Shown: positions 34,404 to 43,439, numbered from the stretch's first letter. The stretch: DNA of 64,000 nucleotides from Streptomyces spiramyceticus (GCF_028807635.1 NZ_JARBAX010000001.1:1-64000); one strand, 5' to 3'. Notes: generated by a model from the sequence alone, not told the origin. A program made the numbers and translations.

Positions 34404-37265
34404 ATGCGTACGAGCGAGGAGATCTACCACCAGGTCCTGTGGGACCCGCGGTTCGACCCGGCCAGGTTCGTGCTGGGGATCAGCCAGCGCGGGGCAGCGG
34501 TCGAGCCGATGCCGCTGCCCTCCTTCGTACCGGGCGGTGACATCCCGTGGCACCGGGTGGTGTTCGTCGAGGCGGACGGCGAGGTGGTCTGGGACCGGGC
34601 CACCGGTGTGGACCGGATCGATGCCTCACAGGCGGGCCGGGCACGGTATCCGCGTCGCCTGCTGGGGCCGTTCTTCACGGCCGGAACGCCGTACGCATGG
34701 GACCCGGCGGCCGGATGGCGCCCCGTGGACCGCGACCGCGCACCCGGCGCAGCACGGGCCGAGCGTCTGCGCGTACTTACCTGGAACACCCTGTGGGACC
34801 GGTACGACAGCGACCGTATCGACACCGCCCGGCGCAGGCCGCTGCTGCTGGCCGCCCTGGAGCACGCCGATGCGGACGTCATCGCCCTGCAGGAGGTCGA
34901 GACCGAACTGCTCACCATGCTGTTGAGGGCCCGCTGGGTCCGCGACGGCTACACCGTGTCCACCGGCCCCGAGGGGGAGGACGTGGAAGAAGGCGGGCTG
35001 CTGGTGCTCAGCCGACTGCCCGTACGCGAGACGGCGTGGCACGAGCTCGGCCCGCACAAGGCCGCCGTGGCCGTTACCGTCGAGACCGCCGCCGGGCCGC
35101 TGGTACTGGTCACCACCCACCTGTCCAGCGACCACTCCGCCGACGGCCGGGTCCGGCGGGAGGCCGAACTGACCCGGCTCGCCGAGGGGCTGGCCGCCGT
35201 CGGAGGCGATGTGATCCTGCTGGGCGACCTCAACGAGCACGGGGACGGACCGGCCCGTGTGCTGGGCCTGCTCGACGCCTGGACCGAGGTGCACGGGGCC
35301 GGTGACGCGGCGCCCACCTTCGATCCGCGCGTCAACCCGCTGGCCGCACTCTCCTCGGTGTCCGGCCGGGCGGCCCGGCTGGACCGGGTACTCCTGCGGG
35401 ACGGGGGAGCCCTGCGGGCGACCGGGGCGGTCCTGCGGGGCGTGTCGCCGAGCCCGGACGGGCAGTTCGTGTCGGACCACTACGGCGTGGAGGTGGATCT
35501 GGCCGTACGCGTCGGGCCCGAGCTCCCGGGTGTGTTCGACGTTTCGCCGACGCCCCGTACAGCGGTGGCATGGATGCCGTCGGCGGAGCTCTGGCCGCCC
35601 ATCCAGAGCATCCGCGAGGAACACGACCCGCAGATCCGCCGCTGGCCACCGCATGTGAACCTGCTCTTCGGATTCGTGCCGGAGTCCGACTTCGAGCAGG
35701 CTGCCCCGCTGCTGTCCGCCGCAGCGGCTGAGACAGCCCCGTTCACCGCCCGCCTCGCAGGCGTACGCACCTTCAAGCACCGGGAGTACTCCACCGTCTG
35801 GCTCGACCCGGCGGCGGCCGACCGGGCGCCCTGGGCGGAGTTGCAGCGCGCGCTGGAGGAACGGTTCCCCCGTTGCCGGGGCCGTGCCGGGAGATTCACC
35901 CCGCATCTGTCTCTCGGACGCACCCGGGAGCCACGTCGGCTCGCCACCGAGTGTGCCGCCCTGCTGGGCAGCATGTCCGCGTACGTCGGCGAACTGGTCC
36001 TGCTCTCCCGCCGGGGCGGGGAGCCAATGCGGCCACGGGCGACGATCGCCCTGGGGACGGGCGAGGTGCGGTGGCTGTCCGAGCCCGGCACGGAGGAACC
36101 CGTAACAACGCCCGTCACAGAGGCCGGTCCGGGGACAGGGCCAGGGACAGGGACGGCAGAGCAGGTCGCGCAGTGCGTTTCCGAGGCACTGGCCGAAGGA
36201 ATCGTGTACGTCACCGGATCGCGCCGCATGGGCTGCGCCCTCACCGACGCGGACCTGAACCTGGTGGCGGCGCTGCCGGGCGCGGTCGACATGGTGGGGA
36301 TCGAAGCGCGGGTGGCGGCGGCGCTGCCCGGCGCCACCCGGGTACGTCGGGTACAGCAGGTGACCGGTGCCGAAGTGCCGGGTCTGCGGCTGCGCGTCGA
36401 CGGCCTGGACGTCGACCTCGTGGTCGTCGGCGCCGGAAATCTCGCCCCCGCCGAGGCAGTGGCCCGCCGCACCGAGCTCGGTGACGCAGCCGCGATCGCC
36501 TTGAGCGCGGTCAGCGACGCGGACGCGGTACTCGCCGCGACCGGCGGCAACCTCGACGCATTCGCCCGGCTGGCCAGGGAGGTGAAGGCGTGGGCCCGGG
36601 CACGCGGCCTTGACTCGGCCCCCTTCGGCGGGCTGCCTGGCCTGGCCTGGGCCGTATTGGCGGCACGAACGGCGCGCGAGGCCGGGGACCTTCCGGACGC
36701 CGACCTGCTCCGGCGCTTCTTCTCCACCTGGGCCGCCTGGGACTGGCGCGAACCGGTGAGCCTCTCTGCACACACCACGGCATCCGCAGCACCCGTCTCG
36801 ATCATGACCCCCACCGCACCCGTCCGGAGCTGTACCGGACAACTCGGCACCGGCGGACGGGAACTGCTGTCCCAGGAGCTCTACCAGGCTTGGGAGACCG
36901 TGGAGTCGGCGGCCCGGACCGGCACCGACCCTTGGCCGGAACTCCTCTCGCCACCGCCTCTCCACCGGCGTCACGCGGCCTGGGCGATTCTGACCGTACG
37001 CACAGAGACGGAAGAAGACGTCGAGGTCCCCCTGAGCCGCCTCTGGACGCTGCTCACCACCCTGGGACAAGCGGGCTCGCCGGACGCCCGCGCCTGGCCC
37101 CGCCCCTTCGAGACCGCACCGGGCTCGGCCCGCTACGCGATCGGCCTCGGCCAGACACCCCCGGACGCACCCCAACTCGCCGACCTGGCCGCCGGATGGC
37201 TCAAGGGCCTGCCCGGGGTTGAGATCGAATGGGCGGAAGGCGGCGTCGTACCTACGATCCGATGA
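34404..37265 (+). CDS. Multidomain RNA-repair-like protein (DUF504 / EEP / 2H / poly(A)-polymerase-like)
   Basis: 953 residues, four recognisable modules. Residues 1-75: DUF504/MJ1316 domain ([42 protein letters not shown]). 120-370: endonuclease/exonuclease/phosphatase domain with TWNTLWDR (N128), LQEVE (E164), TTHLSS (H239), GDLNEHGDG (D275, N277) and SDHYG (D358, H359). About 385-550: a 2H phosphodiesterase with PHVNLLF (H417) and PHLSLGR (H501). About 585-950: a nucleotidyltransferase with [17 protein letters not shown] (D615, D617) and LDVDLVV (D669/D671), then a poly(A)-polymerase-like helical part. All catalytic signatures are intact, which fits end-healing and tailing of damaged RNA. 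The GGAGG before the ATG has a short 4-base spacing. Confidence 0.85.
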   Translation: MRTSEEIYHQVLWDPRFDPARFVLGISQRGAAVEPMPLPSFVPGGDIPWHRVVFVEADGEVVWDRATGVDRIDASQAGRARYPRRLLGPFFTAGTPYAWDPAAGWRPVDRDRAPGAARAERLRVLTWNTLWDRYDSDRIDTARRRPLLLAALEHADADVIALQEVETELLTMLLRARWVRDGYTVSTGPEGEDVEEGGLLVLSRLPVRETAWHELGPHKAAVAVTVETAAGPLVLVTTHLSSDHSADGRVRREAELTRLAEGLAAVGGDVILLGDLNEHGDGPARVLGLLDAWTEVHGAGDAAPTFDPRVNPLAALSSVSGRAARLDRVLLRDGGALRATGAVLRGVSPSPDGQFVSDHYGVEVDLAVRVGPELPGVFDVSPTPRTAVAWMPSAELWPPIQSIREEHDPQIRRWPPHVNLLFGFVPESDFEQAAPLLSAAAAETAPFTARLAGVRTFKHREYSTVWLDPAAADRAPWAELQRALEERFPRCRGRAGRFTPHLSLGRTREPRRLATECAALLGSMSAYVGELVLLSRRGGEPMRPRATIALGTGEVRWLSEPGTEEPVTTPVTEAGPGTGPGTGTAEQVAQCVSEALAEGIVYVTGSRRMGCALTDADLNLVAALPGAVDMVGIEARVAAALPGATRVRRVQQVTGAEVPGLRLRVDGLDVDLVVVGAGNLAPAEAVARRTELGDAAAIALSAVSDADAVLAATGGNLDAFARLAREVKAWARARGLDSAPFGGLPGLAWAVLAARTAREAGDLPDADLLRRFFSTWAAWDWREPVSLSAHTTASAAPVSIMTPTAPVRSCTGQLGTGGRELLSQELYQAWETVESAARTGTDPWPELLSPPPLHRRHAAWAILTVRTETEEDVEVPLSRLWTLLTTLGQAGSPDARAWPRPFETAPGSARYAIGLGQTPPDAPQLADLAAGWLKGLPGVEIEWAEGGVVPTIR

Positions 37266-37283
37266 CTTCGATCCGATGACTTC
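37256..37283. repeat. 14-bp tandem duplication across a stop codon
   Basis: GATCCGATGACTTC occurs twice in a row (37256-37269 and 37270-37283), then begins a third time as GGATCGG. The stop codon of the multidomain gene (37263-37265) is in the first copy. It appears to be slippage without a coding effect. Confidence 0.85.
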
Positions 37284-37323
37284 GGATCGGCGTCCCGGGG
37301 AGACCTTTGGCACAATCGCCCGC

Positions 37324-38070
37324 ATGGAGATCTCCGAGCTCGTCAACTGCCTCGACCGCGAAGGCAAGTTGCTGACCGCTGCCGCCGAAAGCGCGGGATC
37401 CGGCGCCGAAGTGCCCACCTGCCCCGGCTGGCAGGTGCGGAATCTGCTGCGGCACACCGGCATGGTCCACCGGTGGGCGGCGGCGTACGTCACGGCGGGA
37501 CACAATGCCTACCACCCCGACGAGGGCGAGCCGGACCTCGACGGGGATGCGCTGCTCGGCTGGTTCCGCGAGGGCCACGCCCTGCTGGTGGCCGCACTGA
37601 GCGAGGCGCCCAAGGACCTGGAGTGCTGGACCTTCCTGCCCGCGCCGTCGCCGCTCGCCTTCTGGGCGCGGCGGCAGGCGCACGAGACGGCGGTCCACCG
37701 TGCGGACGCCGAGTCGGCGCTCGGTGCCGGACTCTCGCCTCTGCGGCCGGAGTTCGCCGTGGATGGCATCGACGAACTGCTGCGCGCCTTCCACGCCCGC
37801 GAGAAGAGCCGGGTACGCACGGAGGTGCCGCGAGTTGTGCGTGTGCGGGCAACAGACGCGGGCGATGTGTGGACGGTCCGGCTCTCGCCCGACGGGCCGC
37901 CGCAGGCCGAACGTACCGAAGAAGGGTCTGCGGACTGTGAGTTGAGCGGTCCTGCCGAGAAGCTCTACCTGGCCCTCTGGAACCGGCTGCCGCTCTCCGC
38001 AATCACACTGTCCGGTGACGCAGAGCTCGCTCAGCTGTGGCGGGAGAAGTCGCCCGTCACCTGGTCGTAG
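37324..38070 (+). CDS. Maleylpyruvate isomerase family mycothiol-dependent enzyme
   Basis: 248 residues. The N-terminal DinB-like bundle has GAEVPTCPGWQVRNLLRHTG, VHRWAAAYV and ARRQAHETAVHRADAE, which supply the expected metal-binding His and Glu residues. The C-terminal part is an SCP2-like domain (CELSGPAEKLYLALWNRLP). Family members are zinc enzymes using mycothiol, an actinobacterial thiol, for isomerisation or detoxification. The precise substrate is unknown. The ATG at 37324 is chosen from the conserved start ELVNCLDREG. Confidence 0.87.
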   Translation: MEISELVNCLDREGKLLTAAAESAGSGAEVPTCPGWQVRNLLRHTGMVHRWAAAYVTAGHNAYHPDEGEPDLDGDALLGWFREGHALLVAALSEAPKDLECWTFLPAPSPLAFWARRQAHETAVHRADAESALGAGLSPLRPEFAVDGIDELLRAFHAREKSRVRTEVPRVVRVRATDAGDVWTVRLSPDGPPQAERTEEGSADCELSGPAEKLYLALWNRLPLSAITLSGDAELAQLWREKSPVTWS

Positions 38071-38142
38071 CGAAGTAGCGACGTAGTGGCATAGCGGCAT
38101 AGCGTCGAAGCCGCGTATCGACGTAACGACGTAACGACGTAG
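38067..38142. repeat. Degenerate 7-9 bp repeat array between convergent genes
   Basis: The gap between the isomerase-family gene and the MarR gene is made of variants of TAGCGACG and GTAACGACGTAACGACGTA. Such repeats often replace a classical terminator between convergent Streptomyces genes. No long perfect hairpin can be drawn. Confidence 0.65.
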
Positions 38143-38151
38143 CCCTCTGCG

Positions 38152-38553
38152 TTACGCGGGCCGGTCCGCCAGCATCCGCGCGAGCACCGCGCGCTGGAGC
38201 GGCTTGACCTCGGCATGGCGTGCCCGGCCCGCGTCCGTGAGCACCACCCGTACTCCCCGGCGGTCCTCGCTGCACATTCCGCGATGCACCAGGCCGTCCT
38301 TCTCCAGCCGGCCGATGAGCCGGGACAGCGCGCTCTGGCTCAGGTGGACGCGGGACGCCAGTTCCTGGACGCGGTACGCACCGCTGCCGTCCTCGGCGGT
38401 CCCTTCCGCCAGTACGTCCAGTACCTCGAAGTCACTCGCGCCGAGGCCGTGCTGATGCAGCTCGCGGTCGAGCTCGCAGAGCGTGCTGGCATGCAGCGCG
38501 AGGATGCCGCGCCACTCATCGACGAGCGCTCGCTCGGACTTCTTCGCTGCCAT
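38152..38553 (-). CDS. MarR-family transcriptional regulator
   Basis: 133 residues with a winged helix: YRVQELASRVHLSQSALSRL (HTH) and KDGLVHRGMCSEDRRGVRVVLT (wing), flanked by dimerisation helices. MarR proteins usually repress an adjacent transporter and are released by its substrates. It is divergent from a DHA2-type MFS gene across 86 bp that contains two palindromes, a classic autoregulated pair. The ATG at 38553 (MAAKKSER) is chosen over an upstream ATG because that would run into the operator region. Confidence 0.9.
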   Translation of the reverse strand: MAAKKSERALVDEWRGILALHASTLCELDRELHQHGLGASDFEVLDVLAEGTAEDGSGAYRVQELASRVHLSQSALSRLIGRLEKDGLVHRGMCSEDRRGVRVVLTDAGRARHAEVKPLQRAVLARMLADRPA

Positions 38554-38585
38554 GGGCGCACGGTAGCAGAATTCGGCACTTTGTT

Positions 38586-38624
38586 GCATTGGAATTAAAT
38601 GCGCTTGCACTCAATGCATGTGCA
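38586..38624. promoter_or_regulatory. Two palindromic candidate MarR operators
   Basis: GCATT-N7-AATGC at 38586-38602 and TGCAC-N9-GTGCA at 38606-38624 lie side by side between the divergent MarR and MFS starts. MarR dimers typically bind 16-20 bp palindromes of this kind, so both genes could be repressed together. Confidence 0.65.
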
Positions 38625-38639
38625 TGTACTGTGCTCCTC

Positions 38640-40130
38640 ATGACTTCTCCGCTCAACGTCCCTCATTCACCTGTGCGTTGGAGCCCGCGCCTGTGGGGCA
38701 CCCTGCTCGTGCTCTGCGGCGCGATGTTCCTCGATGCCCTCGACGTCTCAATGGTCGGCGTCGCCCTGCCCTCCATCGCCGCCGATCTCGACCTGACCAC
38801 CTCGACGCTGCAGTGGGTCGTCAGCGGCTACATCCTCGGTTACGGCGGACTGCTGCTGCTCGGCGGCCGCGCGGCCGACCTGCTCGGCCGGCGCCGCGTC
38901 TTCCTCATCGCGCTCGGCGTCTTCGCCCTGGCCTCACTGCTCGGCGGACTGGTCGACTCGGGGCCGCTGCTGATCGCCAGCCGCTTCATCAAGGGCCTCA
39001 GCGCCGCCTTCACCGCCCCGGCCGGGCTGTCGATCATCACCACGACGTTCAAGGAAGGCCCGCAGCGCAACCGCGCGCTGGCCATCTACACCACCTGCGC
39101 CGCCACCGGCTTCTCCATGGGCCTGGTCCTCTCCGGCCTGCTCACCGAGCTCAGCTGGCGCTGGACGATGCTGCTGCCCGCCCCCGTCGCGCTGATCGCC
39201 CTCGTCGCCGGCATCAAGCTGATCCCGCACAGCGCCCGCGACAACACCCGTGGCGGCTACGACCTGCCGGGCGCCGTCACCGGCACGGCCTCGATGCTGC
39301 TGCTCGTCTTCACCGTCGTACAGGCGCCGGAAGTCGGCTGGGCCTCCGCCCGTACGCTGCTGTCGTTCCTCGCGGCCGCCGTGCTGCTCACCGTCTTCGT
39401 GGTCATCGAGCAGCGCACCGCGAACCCGCTGGTCCGGCTCGGGGTACTGCGTTCCGGCAGCCAGATCCGGGCGCAGTTGGGCGCCGCCACCTTCTTCGGC
39501 AGTTACGTCGGGTTCCAGTTCCTCGTCGTCCAGTACATGCAGTCGCTGCTCGGCTGGTCCGCGCTGGAGACGGCGCTCGCCTTCCTGCCCGCCGGTGTGC
39601 TGGTGGCGCTCTCGTCCACCAAGATCGGCGATGTGGTGGACCGGTTCGGCACCCCGCGTGTCATCACGGCGGGCCTCACCTTCTTGGTGATCGGCTACGC
39701 GCTCTTCCTGCGCATCAGCCTCACTCCGCAGTACGTGGCGGTCATCCTCCCCTCGATGCTGCTGATCGGCGCCGCCTGCGCGCTGGTCTTCCCCTCGCTC
39801 AACATCCAGGCCACCACCGGTGTGGACGACAACGAGCAGGGCATGGTGTCGGGCCTGCTCAACACCTCGATCCAGGTGGGCGGCGCGATCTTCCTGGCCG
39901 TGGTCACCGCCGTCATCACGGCGGGCGGTGGCGAGGGCGGCTCCCCGCAGGCCGTACTGGACAGCTTCCGGCCGGGCCTGGTCGTGGTGACCGTGATCGC
40001 GCTCGTCGGACTGCTCATCACGCTGACCGGGCTGCGCACGCGGCGCCGCCAGGAGACCGTCGTGCTCGCGAAGTCCGTACCGGTGACGGCCGAGGAGGCC
40101 GAGCCGGAGCGGGTGGGCGTGCGCGACTGA
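38640..40130 (+). CDS. DHA2-type MFS efflux transporter
   Basis: 496 residues, fourteen membrane segments. Features of drug:H+ antiporter family 2: FLDALDVSMVGVALPSIAADL in segment 1 (motif D1), LLLLGGRAADLLGRRRVF (motif A), FIKGLSAAFTAPAGLSII. The substrate is unknown; toxic small molecules, possibly the MarR ligand, are likely. A perfect 16-bp hairpin terminator follows. The ATG at 38640 is the one next to the operators; an earlier in-frame ATG at 38589 lies within them. Confidence 0.9.
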   Translation: MTSPLNVPHSPVRWSPRLWGTLLVLCGAMFLDALDVSMVGVALPSIAADLDLTTSTLQWVVSGYILGYGGLLLLGGRAADLLGRRRVFLIALGVFALASLLGGLVDSGPLLIASRFIKGLSAAFTAPAGLSIITTTFKEGPQRNRALAIYTTCAATGFSMGLVLSGLLTELSWRWTMLLPAPVALIALVAGIKLIPHSARDNTRGGYDLPGAVTGTASMLLLVFTVVQAPEVGWASARTLLSFLAAAVLLTVFVVIEQRTANPLVRLGVLRSGSQIRAQLGAATFFGSYVGFQFLVVQYMQSLLGWSALETALAFLPAGVLVALSSTKIGDVVDRFGTPRVITAGLTFLVIGYALFLRISLTPQYVAVILPSMLLIGAACALVFPSLNIQATTGVDDNEQGMVSGLLNTSIQVGGAIFLAVVTAVITAGGGEGGSPQAVLDSFRPGLVVVTVIALVGLLITLTGLRTRRRQETVVLAKSVPVTAEEAEPERVGVRD

Positions 40131-40139
40131 CCGGGGGGC

Positions 40140-40180
40140 GGGTGCGGCCGGCGGGTGTACCTTGCCCGCCGGCCGCACCC
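40140..40180 (+). terminator. Perfect 16-bp hairpin terminator
   Basis: GGGTGCGGCCGGCGGG at 40140-40155 and CCCGCCGGCCGCACCC at 40165-40180 around a 9-base loop, ten bases after the MFS stop. The stem is fully GC-rich and perfectly paired. Confidence 0.88.
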
Positions 40181-40198
40181 GTTGGGACACTTCCGGGC

Positions 40199-40477
40199 AT
40201 GGGGACACGGACGCAGGCTCAGCGCGATGCGATGACGGTCGAGATCGGTTACGCACTGCTGAGTGCGGCCGTCCTGGCGGGTGTCACCTTCGCCGCGCTC
40301 ACCGCTCCCGCGTATCTCCTCGGCTGGCCGCCGACACTGAACAAAATCCTGCTCGTGGCCGGATGCGCGCTGGCCGCCGTCGTGTTCGTGCTGCGGGTCG
40401 TCCATGTGCTGTGGCGCTACAAGGGTGCGCCCGGCACTCAGCCCAGCCAGCCGGGCCGTACGAGCCCCGACTCGTAG
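40199..40477 (+). CDS. DUF6332-like small membrane protein
   Basis: 92 residues, two membrane segments (LLSAAVLAGVTFAALTAPAYLL; ILLVAGCALAAVVFVLRVVHV) with the head RTQAQRDAMTVEIGYA. I recognise the type as a Streptomyces DUF6332 protein. Function unknown. Its 3' end overlaps the convergent response-regulator gene by 40 bp. Confidence 0.72.
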   Translation: MGTRTQAQRDAMTVEIGYALLSAAVLAGVTFAALTAPAYLLGWPPTLNKILLVAGCALAAVVFVLRVVHVLWRYKGAPGTQPSQPGRTSPDS

Positions 40478-41103
40478 GCCAGTACGACCAGTTGGGCCCG
40501 GTCACGGGCGCCCAGCTTCACCATGGTGCGGCTGACGTGCGTCTTCGCGGTGAGCGGGCTGACGACGAGGCGGCGGGCGATCTCCTCGTTGGACAGGCCC
40601 ATGCCCACCAGGGCCATCACCTCCCTCTCACGGTCGGTCAGTTCCACCAGGGCCTCGGCCTGCGCCGGTTCCTTGGACCGGGCGGCGAACTCCGCGATCA
40701 GGCGGCGCGTCACGCCGGGCGAAAGCAGCGCGTCCCCGTCCACCACGGCCCGTACCGCCCGCAACAGCTCTTCCGGCTCGGTGTCCTTGACCAGGAAGCC
40801 CGAGGCACCGTTGCGGATAGCCTCGAAGACGTACTCGTCGAGCTCGAAGGTGGTCAGCATGATCACCTTTACGCCGTCCAGCGCCGGGTCGCCGGTGATA
40901 CGGCGGGTCGCCGCGAGGCCGTCGAGCAGCGGCATCCGGATGTCCATCAGTACGACATCGGGGCGCAGTTCACCGACCAGGCGCACCGCTTCTTCCCCGT
41001 CGGCCGCCTCCCCCGCCACCTCGATGTCGGGCTGCGCGGCGAGCAGGGCCCGGAAGCCGGCCCGTACCAGCGACTGGTCGTCGGCGAGCAGTACGCGGAT
41101 CAC
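40438..41103 (-). CDS. NarL/LuxR-type response regulator
   Basis: 221 residues. The receiver domain has the acidic pair at 8-9 (LLADDQ), phosphorylation site D54 (VVLMDIRMP), Thr in MLTTF and Lys in FLVKD. The C-terminal LuxR helix-turn-helix is LTDREREVMALVGMGLSNEE, then VSPLTAKTHVSRTMVKLG. The GTG start (VIRVLLADD) overlaps the kinase stop by 4 bp and has GAAGGAG upstream, so kinase and regulator are coupled. Targets are unknown. Confidence 0.93.
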   Translation of the reverse strand: MIRVLLADDQSLVRAGFRALLAAQPDIEVAGEAADGEEAVRLVGELRPDVVLMDIRMPLLDGLAATRRITGDPALDGVKVIMLTTFELDEYVFEAIRNGASGFLVKDTEPEELLRAVRAVVDGDALLSPGVTRRLIAEFAARSKEPAQAEALVELTDREREVMALVGMGLSNEEIARRLVVSPLTAKTHVSRTMVKLGARDRAQLVVLAYESGLVRPGWLG

Positions 41104-42407
41104 GAGTTCTCCTTCTGCGAGTTCGGCGAGTTCGGCGAGTTCGGCGAGTTCGGCGAGTTCGGCGAGTTCGGCGAGTTCGGCGAGTTCGGCGAAGCGCGGA
41201 ACGGAAGGGTCGCCTCCACCCGGAAGCCGCCGTCCGGACGCGGCCCGGCCTCGATCGTGCCACCGAGGGCGGCCGCACGCTCGCGCATCCCCACAAGTCC
41301 GTTGCCGCTGCCGCCCGCGTGGCCGCCGGTGGCCGGTCCTTCGTCGTCGATGCGCAGGTCGAGGCGGCCGGGCGCGTAGGCGAGCCGGACGCGGGCGGTG
41401 CGCGAGCCGGAGTGTCTGACCACGTTGGTCAGGGCCTCCTGGACGATGCGGAAGGCCGCGAGGTCGGTACCGGGCGGCAGGGCGGCCCGTACGCCTTCCG
41501 TCTCGATCTCCACGGTGAGGCCCGCGCCCGAGGCCTGTTCCACGAGCTCGGGGAGCCGGTCGAGGCCGGGCGCCGGGGAGCGCGGCGCCTCGCCCGGGGT
41601 GCGGAGGGTGTCGAGGACCTGCCGCACTTCGCCGAGCGCCTCCTTGCTGGCCGACTTGATGGTGGTCAGGGCCGTACGGGCCTGCTCGGGGTCGGTGTCG
41701 AGCAGGGCCAGGCCCACGCCCGCCTGGACGTTGATGACCGAGATGCTGTGGGCGAGTACGTCGTGCAGCTCGCGGGCGATGCGCAGCCGCTCCTCGTCGG
41801 CGCGGCGCTTCTCGGCGGCCTGACGCTCGACGCGCTCGCGCGCCCATTGCTCCCTGCGTACGCGCACGAGTTCCGAGGCGGCGACGACGGCCACCACCCA
41901 GGCGGCGACGAGGAGTTCCTGCCCCCAGGGGGCGGCGTCGTCGTTGGCGGGCGGCAGCCACCGGTAGAGCCAGTGCGAGAGCAGGACGTGGCCTGCCCAG
42001 AGCGTCCCAACGGCTGTCCAGGCGGCCCGCCGGTGACCGGCGACGATGGCGGAGAAGCAGCCGATGGCGACGGGGACGAAGACCGGTCCGTACGGATAGC
42101 CCGCGCCGAGATAGGTCATCGCGGCCGCCGACGTACCGAAGGCGACGAGGACGGGGTACCGGTGGCGCAGCAGGAGCAGCGCCGCGCCCACGAACAGCAG
42201 GAGCCGGGCGAAGACGTCGAGCCCTGGGCGGTCGAGCTGCCCCTCGGCCGCGAACCCCGATCCCACCTGCACGAACGCGATCACGAGCAGGGTCGACACC
42301 CACGGCAGCCGGCCGCCCGCCTGCCGGGTCACCCAGGGCTGCCAACGCGGCGGCCCGCCCTGCTGCCAGGGGGGACCGCCGCACCACCGTTCTTGCTGCG
42401 GGCTCAT
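41100..42407 (-). CDS. Two-component sensor histidine kinase with (Ser-Pro-Asn)8 tail
   Basis: 435 residues. A Trp/Gln-rich head, then five to six membrane segments (about 35-180), a HisKA_3 dimerisation domain with LRIARELHDVLAHSISVINV (phospho-His in ELHD), and a HATPase domain (NVVRHSGSRTARV; DDEGPATGG; GNGLVGMRERAAALGGTI). The last 31 residues contain eight Ser-Pro-Asn units and end SQKENS. Kinases of this group phosphorylate NarL-type regulators, here the coupled downstream gene. The tail is encoded by a pure 9-bp tandem repeat and lies outside the folded domain. No ligand can be inferred. Confidence 0.92.
   Translation of the reverse strand: MSPQQERWCGGPPWQQGGPPRWQPWVTRQAGGRLPWVSTLLVIAFVQVGSGFAAEGQLDRPGLDVFARLLLFVGAALLLLRHRYPVLVAFGTSAAAMTYLGAGYPYGPVFVPVAIGCFSAIVAGHRRAAWTAVGTLWAGHVLLSHWLYRWLPPANDDAAPWGQELLVAAWVVAVVAASELVRVRREQWARERVERQAAEKRRADEERLRIARELHDVLAHSISVINVQAGVGLALLDTDPEQARTALTTIKSASKEALGEVRQVLDTLRTPGEAPRSPAPGLDRLPELVEQASGAGLTVEIETEGVRAALPPGTDLAAFRIVQEALTNVVRHSGSRTARVRLAYAPGRLDLRIDDEGPATGGHAGGSGNGLVGMRERAAALGGTIEAGPRPDGGFRVEATLPFRASPNSPNSPNSPNSPNSPNSPNSPNSQKENS
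41121..41192. repeat. Eight perfect copies of a 9-bp tandem repeat
   Basis: GTTCGGCGA is repeated eight times without a mismatch (plus-strand view). On the coding strand it gives eight Ser-Pro-Asn units in the kinase C-terminus. The length is a multiple of three, so copy-number change would not shift the frame. Confidence 0.97.
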
Positions 42408-42605
42408 AGCGACCGTTCCTGCTGCGGGCTCATAGCGGCCACGGTAGACGCGCAGCGACGGCCGGGGCGTCAGCCGTGCGTGGTGATCACACGTACTCCC
42501 TGTGCAGTACGTGGTCCCGGCCTCGGCCGAGGGCGGATCGAGCTCGGGCGCTGTCCGGAGTGCGTACGCGAGGGCGCTGCGCGCCCCGCGCGAGCGGGTG
42601 CCGCG

Positions 42606-43313
42606 TCAGGATCCGGCGCTGCTGCCGATCAGGCCCACCGTCTGGGCGAGGCCCGCGGCGGAGTGTGCGAAGAACGCGTCGCGGTCCTCGACAATCCGGT
42701 TGAACTGGCCGAATACCTCGAAGGAGATCAGGCCGAAGAGCTGCGACCAGGCGGCGACCAGGGCGACCACGACCGGCGGCGGGAGGTCGGGGGCGAAGTC
42801 GGCGGCGATCCGCTCCGCCTCGGGGCGCAGGCCGGCGGGGAGACGCGGGACGGCGAGGCCGTTGGTGCGGTGGGCGTCGCGTGCGATGGAGATGAGGGCC
42901 CGGCCGACGCGGGAGGCGGGGCCGACGGTCGCCTGGGGGGCGGTGTAGCCGGGTACGGGCGAGCCGTAGATCAGGGCGTACTCGTGGGGGTGGTCCAGCG
43001 CCCAGGTACGTACGGCCCCGCAGACGGCGGTCCAGCGCTCGGGGTGGGCGGCGGCTGCGGGCTGCTGTGCGAGCGCGGTCTCGGCGGCGGCGCCCACGGC
43101 GTCGTACGCGTCGACGATCAGGGCGGTGAGGAGGTCGTCGCGGCTCGGGAAGTAGCGATAGAGCGCGGAGGAGACCATTCCCAGTTCGCGGGCGACCGCG
43201 CGCAGGGAGAGCTTTGCGGCGCCTTCGGCCGCAAGGTGTCTGCGTGCCTCTTCCTTGATGGCCGCAGTCACTTCGATCCGGGCTCGTTCCCTGGCTCCGC
43301 GCATGGTGCTCAT
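42606..43313 (-). CDS. TetR-family regulator
   Basis: 235 residues. N-terminal helix-turn-helix: EARRHLAAEGAAKLSLRAVA, then RELGMVSSALYRYFPSRDD. The ligand-binding part contains HPHEYALIYGSPVPGYTAP, typical of the WHG-type TetR C-terminal domain. It is divergent from the F420-type reductase gene, with two palindromes in between that probably serve as its operators. The ATG at 43313 (MSTMRGARER) is used; an earlier in-frame start would extend into the operator region. Confidence 0.9.
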   Translation of the reverse strand: MSTMRGARERARIEVTAAIKEEARRHLAAEGAAKLSLRAVARELGMVSSALYRYFPSRDDLLTALIVDAYDAVGAAAETALAQQPAAAAHPERWTAVCGAVRTWALDHPHEYALIYGSPVPGYTAPQATVGPASRVGRALISIARDAHRTNGLAVPRLPAGLRPEAERIAADFAPDLPPPVVVALVAAWSQLFGLISFEVFGQFNRIVEDRDAFFAHSAAGLAQTVGLIGSSAGS

Positions 43314-43354
43314 CGCGAGCAGTCTGTCACGTTCGAGAGCACCGACCAATAACG

Positions 43355-43414
43355 AGAGCACCGCTCTTGCATTGGATCGCCGATCGAGTGCACACTGCTC
43401 TCAAGCGAGAGCAG
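43355..43414. promoter_or_regulatory. Palindromic candidate TetR operators
   Basis: AGAGC-ACC-GCTCT at 43355-43367 and CTGCTCTC-AAGC-GAGAGCAG at 43395-43414 (8-bp arms, perfect), sharing the AGAGC/GCTCT core. They lie between the divergent TetR gene and the reductase gene. A common half-site in both suggests one regulator covering both promoters. Confidence 0.72.
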
Positions 43415-43439
43415 TGCTCTCACACCGGTGGAGGCCACC

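Noticed and set aside
34626..37505. A 959-codon minus-strand frame
   Set aside because: Antisense shadow of the multidomain RNA-repair-like gene, whose domains and catalytic residues are clear on the plus strand.
40438..42387. A 649-codon frame that appears to fuse another protein to the response regulator
   Set aside because: The upstream part is the alternative frame of the histidine kinase, held open by the 9-bp repeat (Glu-Leu-Ala units). The regulator has its own GTG and ribosome binding site at 41103.
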